Source: Butyrivibrio sp. (GTDB taxonomy: Bacteria; Bacillota; Clostridia; Lachnospirales; Lachnospiraceae). From it: 64,000 nucleotides of DNA. The position numbers and the translations under genes were made by a program. Below the pieces are notes generated by a model. That model was given only the letters and a program-made list of their open reading frames with translations. It was not told where the DNA came from and did not search any database. Location: NCBI GenBank assembly GCA_016297265.1, contig JAEDHB010000002.1, forward strand, positions 95,427 through 159,426. The letters are read 5' to 3'. Shown here piece after piece: positions 52,531-62,070 of this stretch. Numbering within the stretch: position 1 is the stretch's first letter; every line of letters begins with the position of its first letter.

Positions 52531-52943
52531 TGGGTCTTACCACCTTTTCTTTTTTGGTCAGCCTTATTCATGGCAAGAATCTTTTGCAGTCTGTTCTGAT
52601 ATACTTTAATACCATGTTCAGCCACAACATATTTGTACGAATATATAAAATATGCAGCAAGCAAAAATATGGTCTCCATCACAAGATATCCCATCAGAAT
52701 CAGGATTCCCACAACCGAATACTTCATATCTGTAAGGTGATTAATAATATATTCAAAATTGCAGGCAGCAACAAGCATAATAATTATAATATATGCGGCA
52801 GTCACCGCAATGGCAGTCAGCCACATATGCAGCCCGACATAATCATTTTTGTAATATTTAGCTTTTGGCAAATCAGCAGAACATTCATGTCTTTCATACA
52901 TGGCAGTTCTGGTCATGAGTCTAACTTTTCGTTTGTTAATCAT
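52527..52943 (-). CDS. small membrane protein, operon partner of 51547-52530
   Basis: 138 residues with two or three membrane helices (about 40-62, 77-100) and a Lys-rich C-terminus ('KADQKRKGGKTQ'). The ATG at 52943 has GGAGG 5 bases upstream; an upstream frame start at 52955 is less likely. It is translationally coupled to the polytopic protein downstream. I do not recognise it. Confidence 0.78.
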   Translation of the reverse strand: MINKRKVRLMTRTAMYERHECSADLPKAKYYKNDYVGLHMWLTAIAVTAAYIIIIMLVAACNFEYIINHLTDMKYSVVGILILMGYLVMETIFLLAAYFIYSYKYVVAEHGIKVYQNRLQKILAMNKADQKRKGGKTQ

Positions 52944-53020
52944 CAAAGCCTCCATTACGCATCATTATCTTATCTATTATATCACTATTGCTGTTGTTTT
53001 TCAATAAATCTGATGTGTGT

Positions 53021-54004
53021 TTAGTAATAAATAATCAACTGGGAATGACTTCCGTTGACCGGTGCCACCATCGTAATTTTTCTGCCGTCGGCGCTGATTG
53101 TTCTGTCCTTTGAAATCGTTGAGAACTGACTATATACATTATCGTACTCCTCAGGCAGCAGAACCGAAATTACGTTTTTGACAGCACTGTCAAGTCCGCT
53201 GGTTCTCATGCTCACATATATCTGGACAAATTTGTCACCTACGATGATTTCTCCGAGATAATTGTCGTCCTCCTGCAATACATATATTCCGCTCGAATAT
53301 TGCCTGAAGGAAGTATTGCCGATCGCACTGATTATTTCTTTTTTCCAATTAACCTTATTTGCCGTAGTCTCCTCAGGCACAACCGCTGCGGTTTCTGAAG
53401 GTGTTTCCTCCTTGGACGCAGATGGTTTCTCGCCCTTGATCTCCCCGGTTGTCTCATCCGGTTGCCTGCCGTCTTCACCTGCAGCAGTCTGAATCACAAC
53501 CAGCTTTCCCTCCTGCACATCATAAATCGGGAGTTCGCTTCTTACATTATCGTCATCCATGCGTCGTTCAATACCATTAATCACAACAGAATCACTTAAA
53601 ACTCCGCAGGTTGCCGTCACCGCTGCCGCGCCAACAGCCTTGACAAGAATATTGCCCCTGGCATCCACCGTAACCACTGAGGTATCACTGCTTTTCCAAA
53701 TTACCTGATCTGCAAGGTCTTCCGGATTGGAAGTGCAGGCAAGTGCAATCTTCGTACCCACATAGAGATTACAGTCCTCCAGACTTATATTGATAAACTC
53801 ACCTTCATTCACAAGTTCCTCGGGATTAACAGTACCCTCCACAGGTGTCCCGCCATTATTTTTATTATTACTGCAGCTCTTAACAATATTCATTATTACC
53901 AGTACCACAAGTACAATTATTACCACTAAAACAGCAGAAGCTCCCGCTACTCTTCCCTTGCGCAGTCTGTATTTTTTCCTTGGTGTATTCTCAGCCACCG
54001 TCAT
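53021..54004 (-). CDS. membrane-anchored protein with bacterial Ig-like (BIG2) domain
   Basis: About 327 residues: a basic cytoplasmic start, a membrane helix (about 22-40), a BIG2-like beta-sandwich (about 70-145; 'VIWKSSDTSVVTVDARGNILVKAVGAAAVTATC'), a Glu/Thr/Pro-rich linker (about 175-215), and a C-terminal domain of about 110 residues. AGAGG fits the in-frame GTG at 53998 better than the ATG at 54004, so the start is uncertain by two codons. Probably a surface protein; ligand unknown. Confidence 0.8.
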   Translation of the reverse strand: MTVAENTPRKKYRLRKGRVAGASAVLVVIIVLVVLVIMNIVKSCSNNKNNGGTPVEGTVNPEELVNEGEFINISLEDCNLYVGTKIALACTSNPEDLADQVIWKSSDTSVVTVDARGNILVKAVGAAAVTATCGVLSDSVVINGIERRMDDDNVRSELPIYDVQEGKLVVIQTAAGEDGRQPDETTGEIKGEKPSASKEETPSETAAVVPEETTANKVNWKKEIISAIGNTSFRQYSSGIYVLQEDDNYLGEIIVGDKFVQIYVSMRTSGLDSAVKNVISVLLPEEYDNVYSQFSTISKDRTISADGRKITMVAPVNGSHSQLIIYY

Positions 54005-54044
54005 TACCTCTCAATCCATATGTACATTGATTATATACGCAATA

Positions 54045-54074
54045 ATAGGGCTTTATTATATCATAAAGCCCTAT
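54045..54074 (-). terminator. hairpin terminator after the SprA-like gene
   Basis: ATAGGGCTTTAT (54045-54056) pairs perfectly with ATAAAGCCCTAT (54063-54074) around 6 bases; the T tract is short on either strand. Confidence 0.65.
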
Positions 54075-54093
54075 CACATTCAACTGCATCGGT

Positions 54094-54591
54094 CTATACT
54101 GCCGCATCAAAATTTGCTCCCAAAAGGATGCTGCCCTCAGCACTCTTCAGGTTCTTCCGGTATGGATTATCTTCTTTATCGTATTTTATCACGGTATCCG
54201 TTGTTCCGCCCGACACATAAGTAGTTCCGCATTCAGGACAGACCGCAGTATGTATGGATACGGATGCTCTCACAACCTTACCGTTATTCTCAGCTGCCTT
54301 ACTGTATGCATTGGCAACATGTTCGCCCTCATGTGCTCTTACTGCACCCGCCGCTGCTCTTGGGGAAATATAGGTCGCCGCCTTAAAAGAAACATTCTCA
54401 TTGGAGCCGTCCTGATACTTGCGTTCCCTACAGGTCTTACATTCAGCAGGTGACGACCTACGACCCGGATTGACACCGGCAACATCCTCTGCATTGTCCG
54501 TTCTTCCTACCCCGACAGTGCCGTAATTACCGCTGTAATTGCCGATTCCAAAATTATTGTATGAGCTGTAGCCCTGAATTCCGCCTATCAT
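54094..54591 (-). CDS. SprA-related protein with HExxH zincin motif
   Basis: 165 residues. A Gly/Tyr/Asn-rich N-terminus (1-30) precedes a conserved core: Cys-x2-Cys in 'CKTCRERKYQDGS', 'FKAATYISPRAAAGAVRAHEGEHV' with the zinc-protease motif HEGEH, and 'SIHTAVCPECGTTYVSGG' with a second Cys-x2-Cys. This resembles the SprA family of putative metallopeptidases; activity is not established for the family as far as I know. The two Cys pairs could form a structural metal site. AAAGGAGG precedes the ATG. It lies 21 bases after the histidine kinase gene. Confidence 0.78.
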   Translation of the reverse strand: MIGGIQGYSSYNNFGIGNYSGNYGTVGVGRTDNAEDVAGVNPGRRSSPAECKTCRERKYQDGSNENVSFKAATYISPRAAAGAVRAHEGEHVANAYSKAAENNGKVVRASVSIHTAVCPECGTTYVSGGTTDTVIKYDKEDNPYRKNLKSAEGSILLGANFDAAV

Positions 54592-54612
54592 AGGACAACC
54601 TCCTTTCGATTA

Positions 54613-55911
54613 CTATTTATGTAAAATAACATCTATTTTGATAACTTTGTCTTCACTGTCTTTGTCAAGACGGGCCATGCACTGCCCCTCCATCTTGAGC
54701 ATAAGCTTCCGGCAGATATAGAGACCAAGTCCGCTTCCCGGACGCTTCCCCACATTACTGCCCCTGAAAAAGCTGTCAAACATATGCGGCATCTCATTCT
54801 CCGCCATATCGCATCCTGTATTGCAGATTGAAATGCAGACGCCCTCGGAGTCCTCATTACATTCAATCCATATCTTCTTGCCGTCGCCGTATTTAATAGC
54901 GTTCTCAATTATATTTTGCAACACTTCTATAGTTCTGTCAATATTTCCGAACACCAAAATATCAGGATATCTGCATATTTTGAAATCTATCATAGTGATA
55001 CGCATTTTTTCAGTATAATAATCCTCAAGATAGTCAAATACCTCCCTGAGGTAGAACATTCCGTTTTCAAACTGAAAATCAATGAATTCCTCGTTGGATG
55101 CCGTGGTAATTTGTGAAATATAGGTTTCTATTTCGTTGACATTCTTTTCAATTCCTTCCGCCACCTGTTGCCTCTTTTCCTCGGTTTTGTACAGGTTCTT
55201 TTTAAGCGCCGACGAATAGAGCTTTATTACACTCAGAGGCGTTTTCAAATCATGTGCCAATGACAAAAGAAGCACCTTCTTCTCCCGAATCAGCTCAAGC
55301 TGCCTGCGGTTGCTTTCCTCAATATTATCCCTCAGCATATCCATTCCCCATATGTATTTCTTGAATAATTTGCTCTTAACCTGTATCACGGGCATCGCAA
55401 GATTTCCCTTTGCAAGCTGGTACGGCAACTCGACAAGTCCGTCAAAGGGTTGGATAATCGTTCTTTTTATGTAATACAAAACACACATACATACTGCAAA
55501 TGCAAAAGAAATCACTGCAATAATGACATACAGCACATACCTGTTGTCGTCCTTTTCCCGAAGGTATTCCACCGAATAATATCCGTATCTTCCTTTGTAC
55601 ACAAAGACATTTCCGTCTTCGGCGCTGAGCCTTTTATTAATCTCATCATCACTCATCGAATTGCCAAGATATGTATAACAGGTCACAAAATCTGCCAGCG
55701 CACCATTGGAAAACTCGTCCGTGCTCCTGCAGGGCTGTCGATATTGATTTTCGTAGCGCTGAATCTCATGTTTTATTCTGTTTATGGAAACATTATACTG
55801 TCTGTCAGTTTTCTTGCGGATAACGGGAAAATACAACGCAACGGCCCCAACAAGCAGCAATATAAACACAATAATAACATTGATTATTATTTTGTTAATC
55901 TTATGCTTCAT
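54613..55911 (-). CDS. sensor histidine kinase
   Basis: 432 residues. Two membrane helices (about 8-30 and 128-150) enclose an extracellular loop of about 95 residues; a HAMP-like linker follows. The phosphorylated His is in 'LAHDLKTPLSVIKLYSSAL', the N-box is 'NIIENAIKYGDG', and the ATP lid is 'FFRGSNVGKRPGSGLGLYICRKL'. Its start overlaps the response regulator by 11 bases. The long extracellular loop distinguishes it from BceS-type kinases that lack a sensor domain. Confidence 0.92.
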   Translation of the reverse strand: MKHKINKIIINVIIVFILLLVGAVALYFPVIRKKTDRQYNVSINRIKHEIQRYENQYRQPCRSTDEFSNGALADFVTCYTYLGNSMSDDEINKRLSAEDGNVFVYKGRYGYYSVEYLREKDDNRYVLYVIIAVISFAFAVCMCVLYYIKRTIIQPFDGLVELPYQLAKGNLAMPVIQVKSKLFKKYIWGMDMLRDNIEESNRRQLELIREKKVLLLSLAHDLKTPLSVIKLYSSALKKNLYKTEEKRQQVAEGIEKNVNEIETYISQITTASNEEFIDFQFENGMFYLREVFDYLEDYYTEKMRITMIDFKICRYPDILVFGNIDRTIEVLQNIIENAIKYGDGKKIWIECNEDSEGVCISICNTGCDMAENEMPHMFDSFFRGSNVGKRPGSGLGLYICRKLMLKMEGQCMARLDKDSEDKVIKIDVILHK

Positions 55912-56566
55912 AACGATAACCTATTCCCCAAACTGTCGTGATTCTGGTTGGCTGCTTTGGATTTTTCTCAATCTTATCGCGCAGCCACTTGATGTGCACA
56001 GTAAGTGTCTGCATCTCACTTTCACTGTCTCCGCCCCAAATCTTCTCAAACAAGTCATTCTTGTTAAGCACCTTACCTCTGTTTTCCATCATATATGACA
56101 GAATTTCAAATTCCTTGACATTGATATCACATTCTTTTCCGTCAACCCAGAGTCTTCTCGATTCCCTGTCAAGTTTCAGATTGCCGTCAATTACCATCCT
56201 TCCGCCATAACGTCTGTTCATGATTCCGTTAATCTTGGCAATCAGAATATCTATATCATACGGTTTCTCAAGATAGTCATCCGCCCCCAGGATAAGACCG
56301 TTAAGCTTGTCCTCCTTGGTGCCTCTGGCACTTACTATAATAATCGGAGTATTATTCTTTTCCCTAATGCGCCTGCACACCTCAAATCCGTCAATTCCCG
56401 GCAACATCACATCAAGGACGAAAAGCTTTGCGCCCTCGTCCTCGAATACTGCCAGTGCCTCCTCCCCGTTGTCAGAAAAATATACATCATACCCTTCCGA
56501 CTCCAGAAAATCCATCAGCACAGTGCCTATTTCTTCATTATCTTCAACAACAATAATGTCTACCAT
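55901..56566 (-). CDS. OmpR-family response regulator
   Basis: 221 residues: receiver domain with phospho-acceptor Asp in 'LFVLDVMLPGIDGFEV', and a C-terminal winged helix ('LNKNDLFEKIWGGDSESEMQTLTVHIKWLRDKIE'). It overlaps the ABC ATPase stop by 7 bases; GAGGA precedes the ATG. Gene order permease, ATPase, regulator, kinase in one direction suggests the system controls its own transporter. Confidence 0.94.
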   Translation of the reverse strand: MVDIIVVEDNEEIGTVLMDFLESEGYDVYFSDNGEEALAVFEDEGAKLFVLDVMLPGIDGFEVCRRIREKNNTPIIIVSARGTKEDKLNGLILGADDYLEKPYDIDILIAKINGIMNRRYGGRMVIDGNLKLDRESRRLWVDGKECDINVKEFEILSYMMENRGKVLNKNDLFEKIWGGDSESEMQTLTVHIKWLRDKIEKNPKQPTRITTVWGIGYRYEA

Positions 56567-57324
56567 CCCATATCCTCTAACCAGCGGTTAGCCTTTCGCT
56601 CACGTTCTCTGGCATTATCGTTATCCGTAAATTTGCCAAGTTCCAATTCACCTTTGATATTGCCATCTTCGATATATAATATTCTACTACTTTTCGAAGC
56701 AACTTTCAAATCATGTGTTACCATCATAATGGTGGTTCCCTCAGCATTTATTTTTACCATTTCGTTCAAAACATCATCCGAAGTACTTCTGTTAAGTGCG
56801 CCCGTAGGTTCATCCGCAAAAAGAATATCCGGATTGTTTATCATACTTCTGCAGATACATGCTCTCTGAAGCTGACCGCCTGATACTTCGTTGATATCCT
56901 TCTCCGCGCAGTCCTCAATTCCAAGTTTTCTCATAAGCGTCCTGCATGCTTCAACAATTTCAGTCCTGCTTCTTGTTGTCTCCTCCGACTGGAACGCAGG
57001 TAAAAGAATATTGTCCATGATATTAAGATTTCTGAGCATGTGCATTTGCTGGAACACAAATCCCATCTGATTAAGTCTGACTCTTGCAAGCTTCTTTTCG
57101 CCCAGTTCGGTAATATTTTCACCCTTGAGCAAAACCGTTCCCGAGGTAGGAACATCCATTCCTGAAACGCTGTACAAAAGTGTGGATTTGCCCGAGCCTG
57201 ATGGTCCCATGATTGCAACCATTTCTCCTTCCTCTATGTCAAAATTCACATTTTTGAGCACATGGTTCTGTCTGCCGTTACTAATATATGTTTTACATAA
57301 ATCTTTTACTTCTAAAGCCTTCAT
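56560..57324 (-). CDS. MacB/LolD-type ABC transporter ATPase
   Basis: 254 residues. Walker A 'GPSGSGKST', signature 'EVSGGQLQRA', Walker B 'ILFADEPTGALN'; the 'GALN' ending is characteristic of ATPases that work with FtsX-type permeases. It follows the permease gene by 12 bases. Such complexes act as mechanotransmitters for peptide or lipid removal, or as antimicrobial-peptide sensors. Confidence 0.94.
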   Translation of the reverse strand: MKALEVKDLCKTYISNGRQNHVLKNVNFDIEEGEMVAIMGPSGSGKSTLLYSVSGMDVPTSGTVLLKGENITELGEKKLARVRLNQMGFVFQQMHMLRNLNIMDNILLPAFQSEETTRSRTEIVEACRTLMRKLGIEDCAEKDINEVSGGQLQRACICRSMINNPDILFADEPTGALNRSTSDDVLNEMVKINAEGTTIMMVTHDLKVASKSSRILYIEDGNIKGELELGKFTDNDNARERERKANRWLEDMGW

Positions 57325-57336
57325 ACTGATACCTCA

Positions 57337-59739
57337 CTATTCTACATTATTCATTTCCTGTACGTTTATCTTCCTTACCTTCAACATTGAAAGCATACAG
57401 AACAACATTGTTATTACAAATATTACAATCGGATACATCACAAATACTTCAAGCGGTTTAATTACAAATTTAATTGACTGCACTCCCATTATTTTGAATA
57501 CCTGACCGGCTGTCAGCTTTGAAAACGGAGTTGCCGTCGCGCCGCCTATTATCATTCCTACCAGCAATACCAGCGCAATTCTTTTTGCCTGCCATATAAC
57601 AATCTGTCTGTTAGAAAATCCAATGGATTTCAACATGCCGATTGTACCCTGTTCCCTGATAAAGAACATTTTCTGCATAAGTGTTACCACCAGAACATTA
57701 ATGATGAGAACCATTACAAAAATAAGTATCTTGGTCGCAACAAGAGTGTCCGAAACACTTTTACCTATCATTGAAGTAACATATTCATTGTAATCCTGAA
57801 CGGTGATATCATCCAAAGTCTCCTCCGTAATCCTCATATATTCAGAAACCTTATTGGGATCCGTGCCCTCCTTCAGCACAACCTGTGCAGAAAAACAACC
57901 GGAAACTGCCGAATAGTCAATCTTCGTATTCTCATTGAATCTGAGTCCCTCACCCATGTTGGTCATACTCTCATAGATTCCGGTAACGACAAAACTTTTC
58001 TTTTCATTGAACATTATAATGTTGATTGTATCTCCGATACCCGCATCAATTTCCTTTGATACTACGGTTGAGATAGCAACCTCATTGTCCAGCATCGGCG
58101 CATCGCCTTTACAGTAATCGTAGTTTTCGGCCTTCGTATTAATTCCCTGTGAAGCCAGTGATTTGAAATTCTTATCCCCGTGTGACACAGAGTATTTATT
58201 CATAACCTCAATCATCATCTTCTCAACCGGAATACCTGCATTGACAAGTTTTTTCTTAATATTATCAAGATATTCGACATATGCATTTCTGTCCTTCTTG
58301 ACAAGACATTCGGTATTGCCCACCTCATCGCTGATAAAATAATCACACCTCTGAACTCCGAACAATCCCGACATTGATTCAGAGGTAAGCGTATTGACCG
58401 TATTGATTGGCATAATAAGAAGCCAGATACCTACAATACTTGTAATGAGCAGTGCAATATATTTTTTCTTATCCTTCAAAACATCATTTATAGCCATGTA
58501 GGTTGTTGGTCTGAGTTTGGATTTTCTAAGGAAAAATCTCTTGCTCTTGCGGTAATTCTCTCCGTCGCTACCGCTCCTTATTGCATCCATCGGTGTCATC
58601 TTCTTGACCTTGTTGGTTGCAAGATATGCAAAAAGAATAATAACAGCCGCAACTACCAGACTTGTAAGAAGCTGGAAAAGAATTATTATATTACTGCTGT
58701 CCTCAATAATCATAAAGTCAGTAACATTTTTAAGTAACACATTTCCAAAAGGTAGTCCGGCGCAAAATCCGATTAGTGAACCAATAATGGCAATCACTGC
58801 ATATTTTACGATATTCAGGATCCTTATGGATTTATTCTGAAGTCCGATTGCCTTCATAATACCAATTTCGTGGTAGTTTTCTTTCAGGCTGAATTTGATT
58901 ATGAAGCGCAACATCGCGATGGATATCAGAATCAGACATACGCTCACAATGAGTAAAACACCGGCAACCACCATGTTCATCATATATGTAGTTTTTACCA
59001 CTGATTTATCCCCACCGAATACAACTGCAAATCCGGCTTTGTAATATGCATCAGTAAAGGAATCCACATCATCCGAATTGATTGAATAAATATAACCGGC
59101 AGGCAGTCCGCTTTTATTACAAAGTGCATCAAAATCCTTATCCGAAATAACAAAACGCTTTGTACCCATCAATTCCGAACCAAGGAAACAATCCTTGATT
59201 CCACCCTGCAGCTCATACTCCTTTACGAAACCATTGTCCGTTTTAATCTTTATTTTATCGCCCTTGCTGAGGTTTTCGCTTTTCATGATGGACAGCGGCA
59301 TAAGAATTTTGCCATCCTCCAGCGTATCAATAATCTCATTGTTTTCGTCGAAAAACTCCTGTTGCTTTATGCTGATGGAATTAATAATCATCGTATTAGA
59401 ATTACTAATCGGGTCTCCATCCGGCATAATCACATTCTTCTTAGCCAGATATAAAATATCATCCTTCTCGCAGGTTTGGTATGTATCCCTGTTTTCCGCC
59501 AGAAATTCCTCAATATATCTGTCATTATCTTCCTTTTCTTCGTATTTTTCCCTCATTGTCAAAAATATGTAATCAGCAAGCTTGGCCTTTTCAATAAAAT
59601 TGTCCAATCCCCCGAGAATTACTGTCATATTTTTGATACTGCTTGAAATGAACATCGAAGACAAAATAACAAATATCAGTAAAATAATATTTGTTGATTT
59701 CTTTCTTTTAAAATCCTTTTTCAAAATCTTAAAGTTCAT
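57337..59739 (-). CDS. FtsX/MacB-like ABC transporter permease, eight-helix form
   Basis: 800 residues. One N-terminal helix, an extracellular domain of about 220 residues, a three-helix FtsX unit (about 255-380), then the same order repeated with a second extracellular domain (about 465-650) and three final helices. Extracellular parts would bind ligand while the ATPase drives movement. AAAGGA precedes the ATG. It is first in a four-gene unit with ATPase, response regulator and kinase. The layout differs from ten-helix BceB, so bacitracin-type resistance is not assumed. Confidence 0.92.
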   Translation of the reverse strand: MNFKILKKDFKRKKSTNIILLIFVILSSMFISSSIKNMTVILGGLDNFIEKAKLADYIFLTMREKYEEKEDNDRYIEEFLAENRDTYQTCEKDDILYLAKKNVIMPDGDPISNSNTMIINSISIKQQEFFDENNEIIDTLEDGKILMPLSIMKSENLSKGDKIKIKTDNGFVKEYELQGGIKDCFLGSELMGTKRFVISDKDFDALCNKSGLPAGYIYSINSDDVDSFTDAYYKAGFAVVFGGDKSVVKTTYMMNMVVAGVLLIVSVCLILISIAMLRFIIKFSLKENYHEIGIMKAIGLQNKSIRILNIVKYAVIAIIGSLIGFCAGLPFGNVLLKNVTDFMIIEDSSNIIILFQLLTSLVVAAVIILFAYLATNKVKKMTPMDAIRSGSDGENYRKSKRFFLRKSKLRPTTYMAINDVLKDKKKYIALLITSIVGIWLLIMPINTVNTLTSESMSGLFGVQRCDYFISDEVGNTECLVKKDRNAYVEYLDNIKKKLVNAGIPVEKMMIEVMNKYSVSHGDKNFKSLASQGINTKAENYDYCKGDAPMLDNEVAISTVVSKEIDAGIGDTINIIMFNEKKSFVVTGIYESMTNMGEGLRFNENTKIDYSAVSGCFSAQVVLKEGTDPNKVSEYMRITEETLDDITVQDYNEYVTSMIGKSVSDTLVATKILIFVMVLIINVLVVTLMQKMFFIREQGTIGMLKSIGFSNRQIVIWQAKRIALVLLVGMIIGGATATPFSKLTAGQVFKIMGVQSIKFVIKPLEVFVMYPIVIFVITMLFCMLSMLKVRKINVQEMNNVE

Positions 59740-59819
59740 AAAATATATCCTTTCATGCTTGATGAGATTATACTACAATACAAATTATTAAAAAATCCTT
59801 AAACACTCCCAAACGCAGC

Positions 59820-59844
59820 AATAGAGGCCATATCAGCCTCTATT
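59820..59844 (-). terminator. hairpin after the HD-FAD fusion gene
   Basis: AATAGAGGC (59820-59828) pairs with GCCTCTATT (59836-59844) around 7 bases, 11 bases past the stop; the following minus strand is only moderately T-rich. Confidence 0.5.
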
Positions 59845-59854
59845 ACACTATTTG

Positions 59855-61954
59855 TTATTTACTTTTCATCTTTTCCTCAATCTTGTCTATAGCATTCTTG
59901 CCCATCGCCGCTGCCATCGGAATTCCTCCCGGATACCTCAGCCAGTGGCTCGCAAGAAAAACATTTCCCAGTCCCTTAATATCCGACGGAAGAAATGCAA
60001 TTCTGCTGGTAAATGTGGTAATAAATCTCATGTATGCTCCCATATGGCAGTTGTTTCTGTTGGCATATGTCTCCGGCGTCCACACATCAAGCAACGTAAG
60101 TTTACCCTCATATTCAGGGAAGCGTTTTTCAATTCTTGTTTTTACTGCCTCTGCAACATTCTTTTTGGCAATAGCATAGGATTCCGGCATTTTCTTGAGA
60201 TTATGCCAGTATTTGTAATCATCTCCGTACTGTACTATACTGACCTGCACCACGGTTTTGCCGGGTGGTGCAATATAATCGCCATAGCATCTGTAGTTTT
60301 TGATTTCCAGTCTGTCAAAAATATGTACGCCCACATCCAGTGGCTCGCATGGAAAATTAATTGTATCATTTACCTCTTCCATCAAGCCATCCACCGCAAA
60401 TGCCATTTGAAAAGAACTGTATATAGGAATCTTCTTTCTGTCAGAGCAGCTTCTCTTGAATTTCCCTTTGAGATAATGCTTTGGCAACAGCTTGCTGAAG
60501 GTGTGATGTATATCACAGGCGCAAATCACATAATCTGCGTCCACAAATTTATCATCTTCAAGAATTATTCCTGAAGCATTTCTTGTTTTAATATTTTTAA
60601 TTTTATAAAGCACATCTGATTTTCTGTCATAAATCTTGGTAGCAACCTTCTTTTCTTCCTCACCAACGCACACCTGCTTAACCGGAGAATTAAGAAACAG
60701 CTTACCGCCAAGCGATTTATATCTTTTTACCATCCTTGAGACAATTCCCATGGAACCGCCCTCCGGAATGTCGCCATTCTCAGTTATAAAAAAGGAATAT
60801 GCAAAAACCAGCCAATAGGATTCATACTCTTTTGCCATAAAATCGGTAAAGAGTTTCTGCAACAGCGGATGCTTAAATCGGGATGCCAGTTTTTCAAGAC
60901 TCATTCCAAAATATTGAATGATTATTTTGGTCATCTTAAACCTTGACACTTCCAAATCCATTGCCAGAAAAGTGGTCAGCATTCCGGAATTCTCCATCTG
61001 TTGCTGTAATGCAATTGCAAATCTTGTATATTCAATAAACCTGTTTATCTCTACGGCATCTTCAGGCGCAATGGCAATCATTTCATCCCTTGTTCGGTTG
61101 ATATCACGCCACAGTGTAATGGTCTGCCCCTCGAATTCACAACTGAAAAAAGACTCTCTTTTGACTATTACTACATTGTCATTGAGCGCTCCTGTATCAA
61201 TCCATATCTTGTGTTGCGGTGTATTTTCCTTGGTTCCTATCATCCAGTGAATACAATTATCGATAGTGTATTCTCCTCTTTTCCAATAAGAACAATTGCC
61301 CCCCGGAGTCTTGTTTTTCTCATATATCTCCGTATCAAAGCCTGCTAATCTGGCATAGATTCCTGCTGTAAGTCCGGCAATTCCACCACCTACAATTACA
61401 ACTTTGTACAACGCCTTATTATCTCCCAACAGCCCATATGCCATCTGGAGAAATTCTTTTTTCATCTTGAATACATCTTTTCTGCCAAAATCAGGCACTG
61501 ACTTAAGCTCAGGAGCAACTATATTCTGCGTTCCGTCAAGCATTTTGTTGAGTTCATTATACAGCATATCATCATCAATCTGTTTGACTTCTTTCAGTTC
61601 TTCCTCCCTCAAATCAGCGAGCCCGTATTTTTCCCAGATTTTATCCATTATCCTGTCTTCATACACTTTGTATTCGCTAATCTGTTCTTTAACAGGCCGG
61701 ATAATATCGGAAATATATGCTTCACTTGCATCATGAAGAAGGCATGCCAATACTATTCTGTCTGACAATCCGCGAGCCTTGGCTTCGTTGGCGCAGTTTA
61801 CAGAATGCTGACCCACTGAATAGAAATTGCGCAAATGCCCTCCTCCTCTGCAAATCATGCAAAGTGCATGTGCAATATCCTCCATGGATATATCATTCAA
61901 TTCAATTTGAAGGGGATCAAATTGTTTGCCGGAATAAGTAGTCATATTAGGCAT
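59855..61954 (-). CDS. fusion of HD-domain phosphohydrolase and phytoene-desaturase-like FAD oxidoreductase
   Basis: 699 residues in one uninterrupted frame. Residues 1-170 are an HD domain of the YfbR type with His50, His74-Asp75 ('LLHDASEAYISD') and Asp127. Residues 184-699 form a CrtI-like amine-oxidase-fold flavoprotein: FAD motif 'VVIVGGGIAGLTAGIYA', 'YEKNKTPGGNC', and the closing 'NVFLASHWLRYPGGIPMAAAMGKNAI'. The flavoprotein alone resembles the ~510-residue oxidoreductases of Clostridia with unknown substrate. I am not aware of this fusion as a standard architecture. The ATG at 61954 has GGGAG 8 bases upstream. Promoter at 61991-62019. No carotenoid genes are nearby. Confidence 0.88.
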   Translation of the reverse strand: MPNMTTYSGKQFDPLQIELNDISMEDIAHALCMICRGGGHLRNFYSVGQHSVNCANEAKARGLSDRIVLACLLHDASEAYISDIIRPVKEQISEYKVYEDRIMDKIWEKYGLADLREEELKEVKQIDDDMLYNELNKMLDGTQNIVAPELKSVPDFGRKDVFKMKKEFLQMAYGLLGDNKALYKVVIVGGGIAGLTAGIYARLAGFDTEIYEKNKTPGGNCSYWKRGEYTIDNCIHWMIGTKENTPQHKIWIDTGALNDNVVIVKRESFFSCEFEGQTITLWRDINRTRDEMIAIAPEDAVEINRFIEYTRFAIALQQQMENSGMLTTFLAMDLEVSRFKMTKIIIQYFGMSLEKLASRFKHPLLQKLFTDFMAKEYESYWLVFAYSFFITENGDIPEGGSMGIVSRMVKRYKSLGGKLFLNSPVKQVCVGEEEKKVATKIYDRKSDVLYKIKNIKTRNASGIILEDDKFVDADYVICACDIHHTFSKLLPKHYLKGKFKRSCSDRKKIPIYSSFQMAFAVDGLMEEVNDTINFPCEPLDVGVHIFDRLEIKNYRCYGDYIAPPGKTVVQVSIVQYGDDYKYWHNLKKMPESYAIAKKNVAEAVKTRIEKRFPEYEGKLTLLDVWTPETYANRNNCHMGAYMRFITTFTSRIAFLPSDIKGLGNVFLASHWLRYPGGIPMAAAMGKNAIDKIEEKMKSK

Positions 61955-61990
61955 AGCCCACACTCCCTTATAAAAGTCGAAATTATAATA

Positions 61991-62019
61991 ATTATATACC
62001 TTTTTTTGCCATTTTTCAA
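61991..62019 (-). promoter_or_regulatory. sigma-A promoter of the HD-FAD fusion gene
   Basis: TTGAAA and TATAAT are exactly 17 bases apart on the minus strand, 37 bases upstream of the start codon. Confidence 0.65.
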
Positions 62020-62070
62020 TATTTCCATAATAACGTCAATCCTGTGAATTGATTCGGACAGATATGTCGG

